Shown here: positions 49,720 to 59,364 of the stretch, piece after piece
How positions within the stretch are numbered: position 1 is the stretch's first letter
Layout of the letters: every line of letters begins with the position of its first letter
NCBI GenBank assembly: GCA_003141855.1
Contig: PLNS01000025.1
Span: 1-61,719, forward strand
DNA: 61,719 nucleotides
Reading direction: 5' to 3'
From: Candidatus Bathyarchaeota archaeon
Lineage (GTDB): Archaea > Thermoproteota > Bathyarchaeia > Bathyarchaeales > Bathycorpusculaceae
Notes under the pieces: generated by a model
Told to the model about the DNA's origin: nothing
Seen by the model: the letters and a program-made list of their open reading frames with translations, nothing else
The model's database searches: none
Made by a program: the position numbers and the translations under genes

Positions 49720-50219
49720 ACGGCAAAATCAAAGCCCCAGCCATAAAATTCGGCAACAACATAGACACAGACGTTATCCTGCCAGGCAAATACCTCATCC
49801 TAGTTGACCCATGCGAGTTAGCAAAGCACGCCCTAGAAAGCTTAGACACCGCATTTCCAGACAAAGCCAAAAAAGGCATAATCATCGTCGGAGGCAAAAA
49901 CTTCGGCTGCGGCTCAAGCAGAGAACAAGCACCCTTAGCCCTAAAGTATTCGGGCGTGAAATGCGTCATCGCGGAATCTTTCGCCAGAATCTTCTTCCGA
50001 AACGCCATAAACATCGGCTTACCAGTAATCGAATGCAAAGGCATCTCAAGCGCCGTTGAAACAGGCGACGCGTTAGCCGTGGATTTTGAAGCGGGCAAGA
50101 TAGAAAACACTTCAAACGGCAAAAAGTTTCAAGTAGACAAGCTTCCACCATTCATCTTAGAAATCCTGGCGGATGGCGGATTAATCGAAAACCTACGACG
50201 GAGAATGAACAAGAAATGA
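49716..50219 (+). CDS. leuD: 3-isopropylmalate dehydratase small subunit
   Basis: 167 residues. KFGNNIDTDVILPGKYLILV and GGKNFGCGSSREQAPLALKY are signature motifs of the swivelling domain. It overlaps leuC and leuB by ATGA. Pairs with LeuC. Confidence 0.93.
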   Translation: MNGKIKAPAIKFGNNIDTDVILPGKYLILVDPCELAKHALESLDTAFPDKAKKGIIIVGGKNFGCGSSREQAPLALKYSGVKCVIAESFARIFFRNAINIGLPVIECKGISSAVETGDALAVDFEAGKIENTSNGKKFQVDKLPPFILEILADGGLIENLRRRMNKK

Positions 50220-51253
50220 CAGAATACAAAATATCCTTAATTCCAGGCGACGGCATTGGACCAGAATTAACCGAAGCCACCCTAAAAGTCCTAGACTCAG
50301 CACAAGAAAAATTCGGCTTAAAACTCAAAATTGTTGAGGCGGAAGCAGGCGACATAACCTTAGAGAAAAGAGGCGCCGCACTACCCGCAGATACAGTGGA
50401 GAAAATCAAGGATTCCCACGCCTGCCTAAAAGGACCAGTAGGCGAGTCTGCAGCCGACGTCATAGTTAAACTCAGAGTCATGTTTGATTTGTACGCAAAC
50501 CTACGACCGTTGAAAGCTTACCCAGCCGTTCCCGTTGCACGCCCAGACATCGACATGATGTTTGTTAGAGAAAACACTGAGGACGTTTACAAAGGCTTAG
50601 AATTCACCATAGGCAACGACACAACGCTTTGCCTTAGAGTCATTACACGCAAAAACTGCGAGCGCATAGCCAAGAAAGCCTTTGAAATGGCACGTTTACG
50701 CAACGGCAAGAAAAAGGTAACTTCCATACACAAAGCCAATGTCATGCGCGTAACTGATGGGTTATTCGCCAGCATATGCCGCGAAACAGCAAAACAATAC
50801 CCAGACATCGCCTTCAACGAATTGTACGTTGACGCCGCATCCATGCGCCTAATCAAGGAACCACAAGTATTCGATGTCCTGTGCACATGCAACATGTTCG
50901 GCGACATCCTCTCCGACGAAGCAGCACAATTAATCGGCGGGTTAGGCATGGCTCCAGGCGCAAACATCGGCGACAACTTTGCACTCTTCGAACCCATCCA
51001 CGGTTCAGCACCCAACAGAGCAGGAAAACACACTGCAAACCCAATCTCCATGATCCTGTCCGCAAAGATGATGCTGGAGTGGCTGGGCGAAAAATACAAC
51101 GACAAAAAATGTTTACAAGCAGGCGCCGCAATAGAGAATGGAGTATTGTACGCGTTGCGTAATCATCAATCTGTTCCAGACTGCGGCGGAACCACCACGA
51201 CCGTGGGGATGGCAGAAGCCATTGCTGCAGCCTTAACGGTGAAAACTGGTTGA
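50216..51253 (+). CDS. leuB: 3-isopropylmalate dehydrogenase
   Basis: 345 residues. ISLIPGDGIGPELTEATLKV, FVRENTEDVYKGLEF, MFGDILSDEAAQLIGGLGMA and EPIHGSAPNRAGKHTANPIS are signature motifs. Isocitrate or homoisocitrate dehydrogenase relatives look similar, but the leu operon context decides. Confidence 0.9.
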   Translation: MTEYKISLIPGDGIGPELTEATLKVLDSAQEKFGLKLKIVEAEAGDITLEKRGAALPADTVEKIKDSHACLKGPVGESAADVIVKLRVMFDLYANLRPLKAYPAVPVARPDIDMMFVRENTEDVYKGLEFTIGNDTTLCLRVITRKNCERIAKKAFEMARLRNGKKKVTSIHKANVMRVTDGLFASICRETAKQYPDIAFNELYVDAASMRLIKEPQVFDVLCTCNMFGDILSDEAAQLIGGLGMAPGANIGDNFALFEPIHGSAPNRAGKHTANPISMILSAKMMLEWLGEKYNDKKCLQAGAAIENGVLYALRNHQSVPDCGGTTTTVGMAEAIAAALTVKTG

Positions 51254-51257
51254 AAGT

Positions 51258-52781
51258 ATGACAAATAAAACAACAAGAACTATCCGAATTTTTGACACAA
51301 CACTAAGAGACGGGGAACAAACCCCCGGAGTTTCTTTAACTGCAGACGATAAGATGGAGATTGCACGCCAACTAAGCAAGCTGGGCGTTGACGTCATCGA
51401 GGCTGGTTTTCCAAGTTCTTCTGAGGGCGAAAAAAAAGTCGTTCGAGATATTGCTAAGGCAGAGTTAACCTCAGAAATCTGCGCACTGTCGCGGGCAACG
51501 AAGGGCGATATTGATGCAGCATTAGCGTGTGACGTTGGCTTAATCCACGTTTTCATCCCGACTTCTCCAGTCCAAATGAAGTACGCTGTTAACTTGACAC
51601 CTGAACAAGTGCTGGTTGCAGCGGTAGATTCGATTGAGTACGTGAAGAAGCATGGCGTAAAATGCGAGTTCTCACCCATGGACGCCACACGTTCAGAATT
51701 GCCCTTCCTAAAACAAGTCTGCAAAGCAGCCCAAGACGCGGGCATGGACAGCTTAAACGTCCCCGACACCGTCGGCATTATGATTCCTAAAACAATCACA
51801 AAACTGATTGAGGAACTAAAAACCGTAGTCACTGTTCCAATAAGCATACATTGCCATGATGACTTCGGCATGGCAGTTGCAAACTCCCTAGCCGCCGTCG
51901 AAGCAGGCGCAGTCCAAGTGCACGTCGCCGTCAACGGCTTAGGCGAACGGGCAGGCAACGCTTCCTTGGAAGAAGTGGTTATGGCATTGCACATGATTTA
52001 CAAGTACAAAACAGGCGTCAACACACGCTTACTCTACAGCACTTCGCGAATGGTTGCTTCTTTAACGGGCATTACAGTGCAGGCTAACAAAGCAATTGTC
52101 GGCGAAAACGCGTTTGCCCATGAATCAGGCATCCACACGCGCGGCGTAACCGAGAAACCGTTAACTTTCGAACCCATAAAACCCGAATTAGTGGGGCGGA
52201 CAAGGAAACTGGTCGCTGGCAAACTGGCTGGAACCAGAGGCATAAAGGCTGAGTTGGAAGAAATCGATATCCACCCAAGCGAGGAGCAACTCAAAGAAAT
52301 CGTGCAGCGCGTCAAAGACTTAGGCAACAAGGGCAAGATGGTCACAGACGCGGATTTGATAGCGTTGACATCTGCAGTCATGGGTGAAGTGATTGGGGAA
52401 GAAAAAATCGTTGACCTATGCGACATGGCAGTTGTAACAGGCATCAAAGTTATCCCTACAGCATCCGTGCGGTTGGTTTTGGATGGGAAAGAGTACATTG
52501 CTGCAGAAACAGGCGTCGGACCAGTAGACGCAGCCCTAAAAGCAATCCAGAAATTAACCAGCAACCTTGAAAAAATCCGCTTAAGCGAGTATCGTCTTGA
52601 AGCCATAACGGGCGGTTCAAACGCAGTCGCCGAAGTCGTCATAAAAGTCGAAGACGAAAAAGGCAACATCGTCTCAGCCCGAGCAGCCAGAGAAGACATC
52701 GTCATGGCAAGCGTTGAAGCGATGATAAACGGTATAAACAAGTGCCTCATAAAGAACCGTAAGCAGGGAAACAAAAAGTGA
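51258..52781 (+). CDS. leuA: 2-isopropylmalate synthase (or citramalate synthase)
   Basis: 507 residues. FDTTLRDGEQTPGVSLTADD, HCHDDFGMAVANSLAAVEAG (metal HxH) and NGLGERAGNASLEEVVMAL are family motifs; the C-terminal ~120 residues form the LeuA allosteric domain. Sequence alone does not fully separate LeuA from CimA; the operon favours LeuA. Confidence 0.88.
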   Translation: MTNKTTRTIRIFDTTLRDGEQTPGVSLTADDKMEIARQLSKLGVDVIEAGFPSSSEGEKKVVRDIAKAELTSEICALSRATKGDIDAALACDVGLIHVFIPTSPVQMKYAVNLTPEQVLVAAVDSIEYVKKHGVKCEFSPMDATRSELPFLKQVCKAAQDAGMDSLNVPDTVGIMIPKTITKLIEELKTVVTVPISIHCHDDFGMAVANSLAAVEAGAVQVHVAVNGLGERAGNASLEEVVMALHMIYKYKTGVNTRLLYSTSRMVASLTGITVQANKAIVGENAFAHESGIHTRGVTEKPLTFEPIKPELVGRTRKLVAGKLAGTRGIKAELEEIDIHPSEEQLKEIVQRVKDLGNKGKMVTDADLIALTSAVMGEVIGEEKIVDLCDMAVVTGIKVIPTASVRLVLDGKEYIAAETGVGPVDAALKAIQKLTSNLEKIRLSEYRLEAITGGSNAVAEVVIKVEDEKGNIVSARAAREDIVMASVEAMINGINKCLIKNRKQGNKK

Positions 52782-53593
52782 AGACAGTAGCCTTCCAAGG
52801 CGAACGCGGCGCATACAGCGAGAGCGCAGTGTACCAGTTCTTCGGGTCAACCGTGCAGGTGAAACCCTGCCGAGACTTCAAAGATGTTTTTGAGAGCGTA
52901 AAGAAGCAAGAGGTCCAAGCTGGCGTGGTGCCCGTTGAGAACTCGATTGAAGGCAGCGTCAACCAAAACTACGATTTATTCTTCAATTATGATCTGAAAG
53001 TCTGCGGCGAAGTCATCGTAAAAGTAGCACATTGCCTAATCGCGAATCCAGGCACAACTTTAGAATCAGTTAAAACGGTTTATTCGCATCCGCAGGCTTT
53101 GGCTCAGTGCAGAAGTTTTCTTGAAGGCTTAAGGGTCGAATTAATTCCAGCTTACGACACAGCCGGCAGCGTTAAACTCATAAAAGAAAAAAACCTAACA
53201 AACGCGGCAGCCATCGCCAGCGAAAAAGCAGCAGAACTCTACGGCATGCAAATCCTCGCAAGAGACATAGCAGACAACAAAGGAAACTACACGCGCTTCT
53301 TTGTCCTTTCCAAAGAGGATTCGCCGGTAACAGGCAAAGACGAAACCTCTATCATCTTCTCAGCAAAGCATGAGCCAGGCTCACTCTACCATGCACTGGG
53401 AGAATTCGCCAAACGCAACATCAACCTAACCCGAATCGAATCCAGACCAACCAAAAAGACACTTTGGGAATACAACTTCTACCTAGACTTTGAAGGACAC
53501 AGAACCGAACCAAAATGCACCGAAGCCCTAAAAGCACTGGAAAAATACGCTATTTTTGTGAAAGTGCTAGGTTCATACCCCAGAGCCAAATAG
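52778..53593 (+). CDS. pheA: Prephenate dehydratase with ACT domain
   Basis: 271 residues starting at GTG 52778, overlapping leuA by GTGA. FQGERGAYSESAVYQFFGST, VVPVENSIEGSVNQNYDLFF and GNYTRFFVLSKE are catalytic motifs; a C-terminal ACT domain (KHEPGSLYHALGEFAKRNIN, LTRIESRPTKK) senses phenylalanine. It connects the leu operon with aromatic synthesis on the opposite strand. Confidence 0.93.
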   Translation: MKTVAFQGERGAYSESAVYQFFGSTVQVKPCRDFKDVFESVKKQEVQAGVVPVENSIEGSVNQNYDLFFNYDLKVCGEVIVKVAHCLIANPGTTLESVKTVYSHPQALAQCRSFLEGLRVELIPAYDTAGSVKLIKEKNLTNAAAIASEKAAELYGMQILARDIADNKGNYTRFFVLSKEDSPVTGKDETSIIFSAKHEPGSLYHALGEFAKRNINLTRIESRPTKKTLWEYNFYLDFEGHRTEPKCTEALKALEKYAIFVKVLGSYPRAK

Positions 53594-53728
53594 CATAAAA
53601 GCATTGGCTAACAATGTAGGATTAATTTGTTAAGTCTAACTTACCAAAAAACCCAGATTTCATCCGCATCGCAGTTAGGTTAGAAAAAGCAAAGAAGGGA
53701 AGTTACAATTGAATAAGAGGAAAAGCTG

Positions 53729-54682
53729 ATGGCTGACAAAGTTAAGCTTATCAAAGACAAAAGGGGAAGTCATAGGGTTTAGTGTAAACGGGAAAAATTT
53801 TTACGCTGAAGAGGAAGGGCGAATTGAGGGACCGAAGGAAGAACTGAAAGGTTTTAACATCCGCTCGATTCCAGACGACTTTTACTTTGAACCTATTACC
53901 GATGAGGACGGTATAGTGCGCTTTGAAGGCGGAATTACAAATAGTGAAAAATACGCCGGAATAGCTAGTATGAATTTTCATATTTATCGGAAATACTGGT
54001 ACCACAAGTTTGGCGCGACTCAATATGTTAATGCAATGAGAAAGCCGTCGAAGCCCGAAGCAAAACTAACAAAGATGTTGAATTTGCCGAAATTGATGAC
54101 GACGGTGAACATGTTTTCCTTCGTTACGACATATTTTTGATTGAGGACATGCCCATTGATGAAGCTTTGAACCGATTTAACAATACGGTCGAAGAAATAG
54201 AGGGTCATACCGAAAGGATTTTAGAGGGAGAGGAAATTTCAAGCGAACTTTTGAAAGAAGAGCCAAGATTCACAATCGAGTTGCTACTACCACTTTTTAG
54301 AAGCATGAGGTTTATCGATGTGAAATATAATCATTCGAAACGTGAGTTTGGCAAAGATGTAACATTCTCGGAAATGGACAAGTTTGGGGTTAGGCGAAAT
54401 TACGGTGTCCAAGTAAAAGCAGGTGACTTATCGGGTGAAGCAGGAGCTGAGATTGACAAGATCATAGCCCAAATTGATGATGCATTTAAGATTCCTTACA
54501 TTGACACTACTAGTAAAGAAAGAAGGTACATTTCTGATTTAATTATCGCAGTCTCAGGGCGATTTAGCAATAATGCAGAAGATAAAATAATAGAGAAGGT
54601 ACATCAACGAAATATTTACTTTTTAAACATCGATAAAATCCAAGAACTGCTTTCAAAATACATGAAAAAGAAACTTAAATGA
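53729..54682 (+). pseudogene. Mrr-like restriction endonuclease-fold protein, two frameshifts
   Basis: ATG 53729 (GAGG upstream) opens MADKVKLIKDK; one extra A in the AAAA run near 53760 shifts to GEVIGFSVNGKNFYAEEEGR, IEGPKEELKGFNIRSIPDDF. Near 54030 a second, opposite shift moves to KAVEARSKTNKDVEFAEIDD and on to TAA 54682 (the last part is open from ATG 54137). The C-terminal half has EFGKDVTF..YGVQVKAGDLSGEAG, the PD-(D/E)xK pattern of Mrr-like nucleases. The two indels compensate, giving about 317 residues. Dead or mis-sequenced. Confidence 0.6.
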
Positions 54683-54741
54683 TGCCCTGCATGCCCCATA
54701 TACATTATACCGCTAAAAAGAAAACAATCAGCTTTAAGCTA

Positions 54742-55617
54742 TTATTTTTCGGTTGATTCTAGCATTTTGTACATGACTTCGTAGGATTTGGCGAAGTCGC
54801 TATCTGTTTCCTTAAGCTTCTTCTTTAACTGTTCCATCCGCTCAACGATTGCCGCCACATCCTTCTTCTTAATCAGGTTGAGCCATTCTTGCGCTTTCGC
54901 CATAAACAAGTCTTCGATTTTTCCCAAGTCAGGCAGGTTCGTTTGCAGGCTTGCATAGAGGTCAGGGGTTTCCAGCGCCGTCGCCTCTGCCAACGTAAAC
55001 AGCATCCTGTAGGTGGTGCCTGCGACTTTTTTTGTTTCAGGCAAATTCTTCTGTTCCAGCAACGTTTCGCAGGCAACTAAGCCCAGAAAATGCGGCAATC
55101 CCAAAACGACCGACATCAGTTCATCATGCTTCTTTGGAGTCATAATGAAAACATGGGCTTCCTCTTGCTCCAGCCACTTCTTAAATTTCTCGGCAAATTC
55201 TTGTTCTTTCGCGTTAGTTGGGGTTAGGACGTAGGCTTTGTGTTTGACGCCGTTGCTTCCCGGACCAAAAACTGGGTGCGTACCCAACACGGTGGCGTTT
55301 TTTATGTATTGGTGCATGGTTTTGACTGGGGCTTCTTTGATTGAGCAAATATCCATGACGACTTGCCCTTCGTGGATGGCGGGGCTGATTGCTTTAACGA
55401 CCTCATCCATAGCGTTTATTGATACGCACAGAAGGATTTGGTCGGCGTTTTGGACGGCTGCCTTGAAATCGGCGGTCAATTCAACGCGGAGGTCTTTTTT
55501 TAGTTTAGCTAATTTCTCTTTTTTCCTATCAGCCAACACCACATCGTAACCTTTAGACTGGAAAAACTTGGCGAACCAAACGCCCATCTTTCCAGCGCCG
55601 ATTACGGCAATCCTCAT
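54742..55617 (-). CDS. tyrA: Prephenate dehydrogenase
   Basis: 291 residues. MRIAVIGAGKMGVWFAKFFQ is the NAD(P) motif; VLGTHPVFGPGSNGVKHKAY and LGLPHFLGLVACETLL are family features with catalytic His. Last gene of the aromatic operon; overlaps the aminotransferase by 4 bases. Confidence 0.9.
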   Translation of the reverse strand: MRIAVIGAGKMGVWFAKFFQSKGYDVVLADRKKEKLAKLKKDLRVELTADFKAAVQNADQILLCVSINAMDEVVKAISPAIHEGQVVMDICSIKEAPVKTMHQYIKNATVLGTHPVFGPGSNGVKHKAYVLTPTNAKEQEFAEKFKKWLEQEEAHVFIMTPKKHDELMSVVLGLPHFLGLVACETLLEQKNLPETKKVAGTTYRMLFTLAEATALETPDLYASLQTNLPDLGKIEDLFMAKAQEWLNLIKKKDVAAIVERMEQLKKKLKETDSDFAKSYEVMYKMLESTEK

Positions 55618-56693
55618 CCAACAGCCTCACAGATTTTGTCTAACGCCACCTTTATATCATCACTTGGAGCAGTCAGGGAAATTCGGAAGTGTTCTCTGTA
55701 ATCGCCAAAAGATGTTCCAGGAGCTACTGCGACGCCTTTGTCGAGCATTTCAAGGGTGAACTTTTCCGAGTCTAACCCGTCGCGCTTGGGGAAAACGTAG
55801 AATGGCGCTTCAGGTTTCGAGAAAGCGAAGCCTGCTTTAGCTAAGGTTTTACTGGCCATTTTCGCGCGTTCCTCGTACACTTCCTTAATCTTTGACGACA
55901 GTTTTTCCCGCATTTCAAGCCCTTTCAACGCTGCCTCTTGGATGAAAACAGGCACGTTGTTTATGGTGATTTGGTTTAGCTTGGTTATGTTGTCGATAAA
56001 TGGTTTGTTGGCGATTATGTAGCCGATTCGCCAGCCTGTCATGGTGAATGTTTTGGAGAAGCCGTTGCTCAGGATGTGCTTGCAGTCTCCGCCGTAGCCT
56101 AAGATGCTTTTGGTTTTAGTGAAAGCTATCGTGGCGTAAACCTCGTCGGAGAGGATTGTTATTTTTTTCTTGTTGGCGATTTCCACGATGCCGTCGAGGG
56201 TTTTTGCGTCCATGACTTTGCTTGTGGGGTTGTTGGGATTGTTGAGGATAATCATTTTTGTGTCTTTGTCGATTAGTTTTTCGAGCTTGTCGAGGTCGAC
56301 TTTCCAGTCGTTCTCAAGCTCGGTTCTCAACAGTTTTGTTTGGGCGCCGAGTGTTTTAGCTATTAAATCGTAAGCTGTCCAGTAAGGCGTAGGAATAATG
56401 ACGTTTCCTCCACCCTTCATCATGAGAAACATGGTGGCGAATATGCCCCATTTAGAACCAGGCGTAATAACCACGTTCTCGGCTTTAACGCCGTGCAGTT
56501 CAGCAATTTTTTCCCTCAGCTTCTTCTCGCCATAAGAAGACGAATACTTGGTTTTGCCCGCCTTCATAGCCGCGTATGCAGCTTCCACAATTTCAGGAGG
56601 CGTCGCTAAATCTGGGTCGCCAAGGTTTAACCTGATTATCTTTTTTCCTTCACTTTCAAGTTTGAGGGCTTTCTCGTTTATCTCGTAGAGCAT
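55614..56693 (-). CDS. Class I/II aminotransferase, probably aromatic
   Basis: 359 residues. ILSNGFSKTFTMTGWRIGYI holds the PLP lysine; NLGDPDLATPPEIVEAAYAA and LNNPNNPTSKV are family motifs. In the aro operon it most likely transaminates prephenate, phenylpyruvate or hydroxyphenylpyruvate; aspartate aminotransferase activity is an alternative. Confidence 0.85.
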   Translation of the reverse strand: MLYEINEKALKLESEGKKIIRLNLGDPDLATPPEIVEAAYAAMKAGKTKYSSSYGEKKLREKIAELHGVKAENVVITPGSKWGIFATMFLMMKGGGNVIIPTPYWTAYDLIAKTLGAQTKLLRTELENDWKVDLDKLEKLIDKDTKMIILNNPNNPTSKVMDAKTLDGIVEIANKKKITILSDEVYATIAFTKTKSILGYGGDCKHILSNGFSKTFTMTGWRIGYIIANKPFIDNITKLNQITINNVPVFIQEAALKGLEMREKLSSKIKEVYEERAKMASKTLAKAGFAFSKPEAPFYVFPKRDGLDSEKFTLEMLDKGVAVAPGTSFGDYREHFRISLTAPSDDIKVALDKICEAVG

Positions 56694-56720
56694 ACCTTTG
56701 GACTCTCCGTTAAGAGTTCT

Positions 56721-56981
56721 TTATTCTTGAACGGCACTGCACATATTAACTATTTCGCGGTAAACCGCTTCAACCTGACCCGAATCGAGCCCCAATTGAG
56801 CACTTTTTTCTTTAATTCGCCTATAAACCTCATTTTCCCTGGATGTATCCCTGATTGGCATGCCTTGCTTTTTCTTGGCTGAGCCGATTGCCTTGCAAAT
56901 TTTGACTCTTTCGCATATTGCCATTAGGATTTGGTCGTCGACTTCGTCTATTCTTTTCCGCATCTTCGGGATTTCGTCCAT
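56721..56981 (-). CDS. Chorismate mutase (AroQ type)
   Basis: 86 residues, all helical: MRKRIDEVDDQILMAICERV, KICKAIGSAKKKQGMPIRDT, SRENEVYRRIKEKS with the active-site Arg and Lys of AroQ. Sits one base after aroC. Confidence 0.92.
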   Translation of the reverse strand: MDEIPKMRKRIDEVDDQILMAICERVKICKAIGSAKKKQGMPIRDTSRENEVYRRIKEKSAQLGLDSGQVEAVYREIVNMCSAVQE

Positions 56982-56982
56982 G

Positions 56983-58086
56983 TTAATGCTCCTTGAGGAC
57001 TTTCGGTATGAAACCTGAGCGGATCATGTGGTCGGCTAAGGTTATGGCGACTGCTGCTTCGATGGCGGGTACGGCTTTGGGAACCACGCAGGGGTCGTGT
57101 CTGCCCTTAACGCTTAAAGCCGCGTTTTTCATCGTGGACAGGTTAACGGTTTTCTGTTCCTTAGCAATAGAGGGCGTAGGCTTTACCGCCACTCTAATCA
57201 TGATGGGCATGCCGATGGTTAAACCGCCCAAAACTCCGCCTGCATTATCCGTTGAAGTGACAACCTTTCCACCCTCCAATCGGAAAGCGTCGTTATTTTC
57301 TGAGCCCATCAACTCGGCAGCCCTGAAGCCAGCGCCAAACTCCACGCCCTTCACTGCTGGAACAGCAAACACTGCCTTAGCCAAATCAGCATCCAACGAG
57401 TCAAACAACGGCTCGCCGATTCCTGCAGGCATGTTGAGCGCGATGCATTCGATGATTCCGCCGAGGCTCTCGCCTTCTTTTCGGGCGTTGATTATGGCTT
57501 CCTCCATCTTTTCGGCGCAGGCTAAGTCTGGGCATCGGGTTGCGGCGGCATAGCGGTTCTTGCGGATTTCTGCAGCGCCGAATTTTTTGTCAGTTTTAAC
57601 TTGCCCTATCGCCGAGGTGTACGCTAAAACGTCAACGTCATATCTGCTTAGGAGTTTCTTGGCTATAGTGCCAGCCATTATAAGCGCCACTGTGACTCTT
57701 CCTGAGAAGCGTCCGCCTCCGCGGTAGTCGTTGAAGCCTCCGTATTTGACGCGGGCGGGGTAATCGGAGTGCCCTGGTCGTGGCAAGTCCTTGATTGCTT
57801 CGTAATCGCTTGAATCGGTCTCTTTGTTCTCAACCATCAAAGCGATTGGAGCGCCAGTTGTGAAGCCGTTAAAAACTCCGCTGAGAATCTTGGCAACATC
57901 CTTCTCGATTCTTGCGGAGACAATCTTTGGCTCTGCTGGAATCCGCCTGTCGAGTTCCTCTTGAAAATCGCTTTCCGAAAGCGGCAAGCCTGCTGGGCAG
58001 CCATCCACGACTACGCCGACGACTTTGCCGTGGCTTTCGCCGAAAGTGGTTACTGTGAATTCTTTACCTATCGAATTTCCCGCCAA
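56983..58086 (-). CDS. aroC: Chorismate synthase
   Basis: 367 residues. FTVTTFGESHGKVVGVVVDG, RPGHSDYPARVKYGGFNDYR, GGGRFSGRVTVALIMAGTI and GRHDPCVVPKAVPAIEAAVA are signatures. TTG 58086 is the start, overlapping the end of aroA by 23 bases. Confidence 0.95.
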   Translation of the reverse strand: MAGNSIGKEFTVTTFGESHGKVVGVVVDGCPAGLPLSESDFQEELDRRIPAEPKIVSARIEKDVAKILSGVFNGFTTGAPIALMVENKETDSSDYEAIKDLPRPGHSDYPARVKYGGFNDYRGGGRFSGRVTVALIMAGTIAKKLLSRYDVDVLAYTSAIGQVKTDKKFGAAEIRKNRYAAATRCPDLACAEKMEEAIINARKEGESLGGIIECIALNMPAGIGEPLFDSLDADLAKAVFAVPAVKGVEFGAGFRAAELMGSENNDAFRLEGGKVVTSTDNAGGVLGGLTIGMPIMIRVAVKPTPSIAKEQKTVNLSTMKNAALSVKGRHDPCVVPKAVPAIEAAVAITLADHMIRSGFIPKVLKEH

Positions 58087-59362
58087 CGATTTCAGCTCCT
58101 ATCTGTTTTAGATGAGTGAAGAACTGCGGATAAGACTTTCTGACGCACTCGGCGTTTTGAATTGTGGTTTGGCCTTCTGCGCCTAAAGCGGCGACTGCGC
58201 AAGCCATCGCAATGCGGTGGTCATTATGAGGGTCAATTAATGCACCATGCAAACGGCAACCACCTTGCACAGTTAAACCGTCATCGTCCATGCATATTTG
58301 TGCACCCATTTTTGTTAGTTCAGAGTGAAGCGATTTTAGCCTATCTGATTCCTTTAACCTAAGCCTACGTGCACCAAAAATCCGTGACTTGCCATTTGCG
58401 TAACATGCGAGGACTGCAATGGCTAGGACAAGGTCAGGAATATTTTTTGCATCCACCTCTAGGGCTTTAAGTAAACTACCTGAGCCTTCAATCTCAACAC
58501 TATCCGCGCATACTTTCACATCAACACCCATCTTCTTAAGAACGCCCAAAATTGCCTTGTCGCCCTGAACGCTGCCATAATCGAGGTTGTTTACTTGGAC
58601 CTTCGAGTCGGTGATGGCTGCTGCAGCGAGGAGAAAAGCAGCTGAAGAGAAATCGCCAGGAACCCTGCCGTCTGATGGCTTGTAGGTTTGATTTGCTGGG
58701 ATATGAATGTGATTTTCATGTGCAGGTACTTTAATTCCATGATTAGCAAGAACAACCTGAGTCATCTTAACGTAATCCGCAGACTCCAACGGCGAAGTAA
58801 GCATTATTTCCGTGTCCACTTTAGCCATTGGGCAAGCAAACATCAAACCAGAAATAAACTGCGAACTCACGTCGCCCGGAATGGAGGTTTCTCCCCCAAC
58901 GATGCCGCCACCCTCCACAAATACGCCGTCTTTGTCGCCGAGTTTTCCAACATGCACCTTGGCGCCGAGTTCCCTGAGGCTTTCAAGCAAAGGTTCCACG
59001 GGGCGCTTCTCAATGGAGCCCCTAAACACCAAAGTTGAAGAACCAACTGCCAACGCAACAACAGGTATCATGAAACGCAACGTAGCGCCCGATTCGCCAC
59101 AATCGATGGGCTCTTTTGCACCCTTAAGTATCGTGGCACCTTCAATCGTCCAGCAACCTTCCGCCACCTTCACTTTCGCGCCCAAAGCAGTAACAGCACG
59201 AAACGTAGCTTCCGTGTCCTCAGACAGCAGGGGATTTGACACTTTAGACATGCCAGGGGAGAGAGCAGCGGCAATAACCATTCTCTGGGTATAAGATTTG
59301 GATGGGGGCGCGCAAACTTGACCGCTGAGCTTTTTGGTTTTTCTAACGGCTAGGCCCACCAT
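58064..59362 (-). CDS. aroA: EPSP synthase (5-enolpyruvylshikimate-3-phosphate synthase)
   Basis: 432 residues. SGQVCAPPSKSYTQRMVIAA, DCGESGATLRFMIPVVAL, RRLRLKESDRLKSLHSELTK and DPHNDHRIAMACAVAALGAE are signature segments. Overlaps aroC; 2 bases after aroK. Confidence 0.95.
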   Translation of the reverse strand: MVGLAVRKTKKLSGQVCAPPSKSYTQRMVIAAALSPGMSKVSNPLLSEDTEATFRAVTALGAKVKVAEGCWTIEGATILKGAKEPIDCGESGATLRFMIPVVALAVGSSTLVFRGSIEKRPVEPLLESLRELGAKVHVGKLGDKDGVFVEGGGIVGGETSIPGDVSSQFISGLMFACPMAKVDTEIMLTSPLESADYVKMTQVVLANHGIKVPAHENHIHIPANQTYKPSDGRVPGDFSSAAFLLAAAAITDSKVQVNNLDYGSVQGDKAILGVLKKMGVDVKVCADSVEIEGSGSLLKALEVDAKNIPDLVLAIAVLACYANGKSRIFGARRLRLKESDRLKSLHSELTKMGAQICMDDDGLTVQGGCRLHGALIDPHNDHRIAMACAVAALGAEGQTTIQNAECVRKSYPQFFTHLKQIGAEIVGGKFDR

Positions 59363-59364
59363 TA

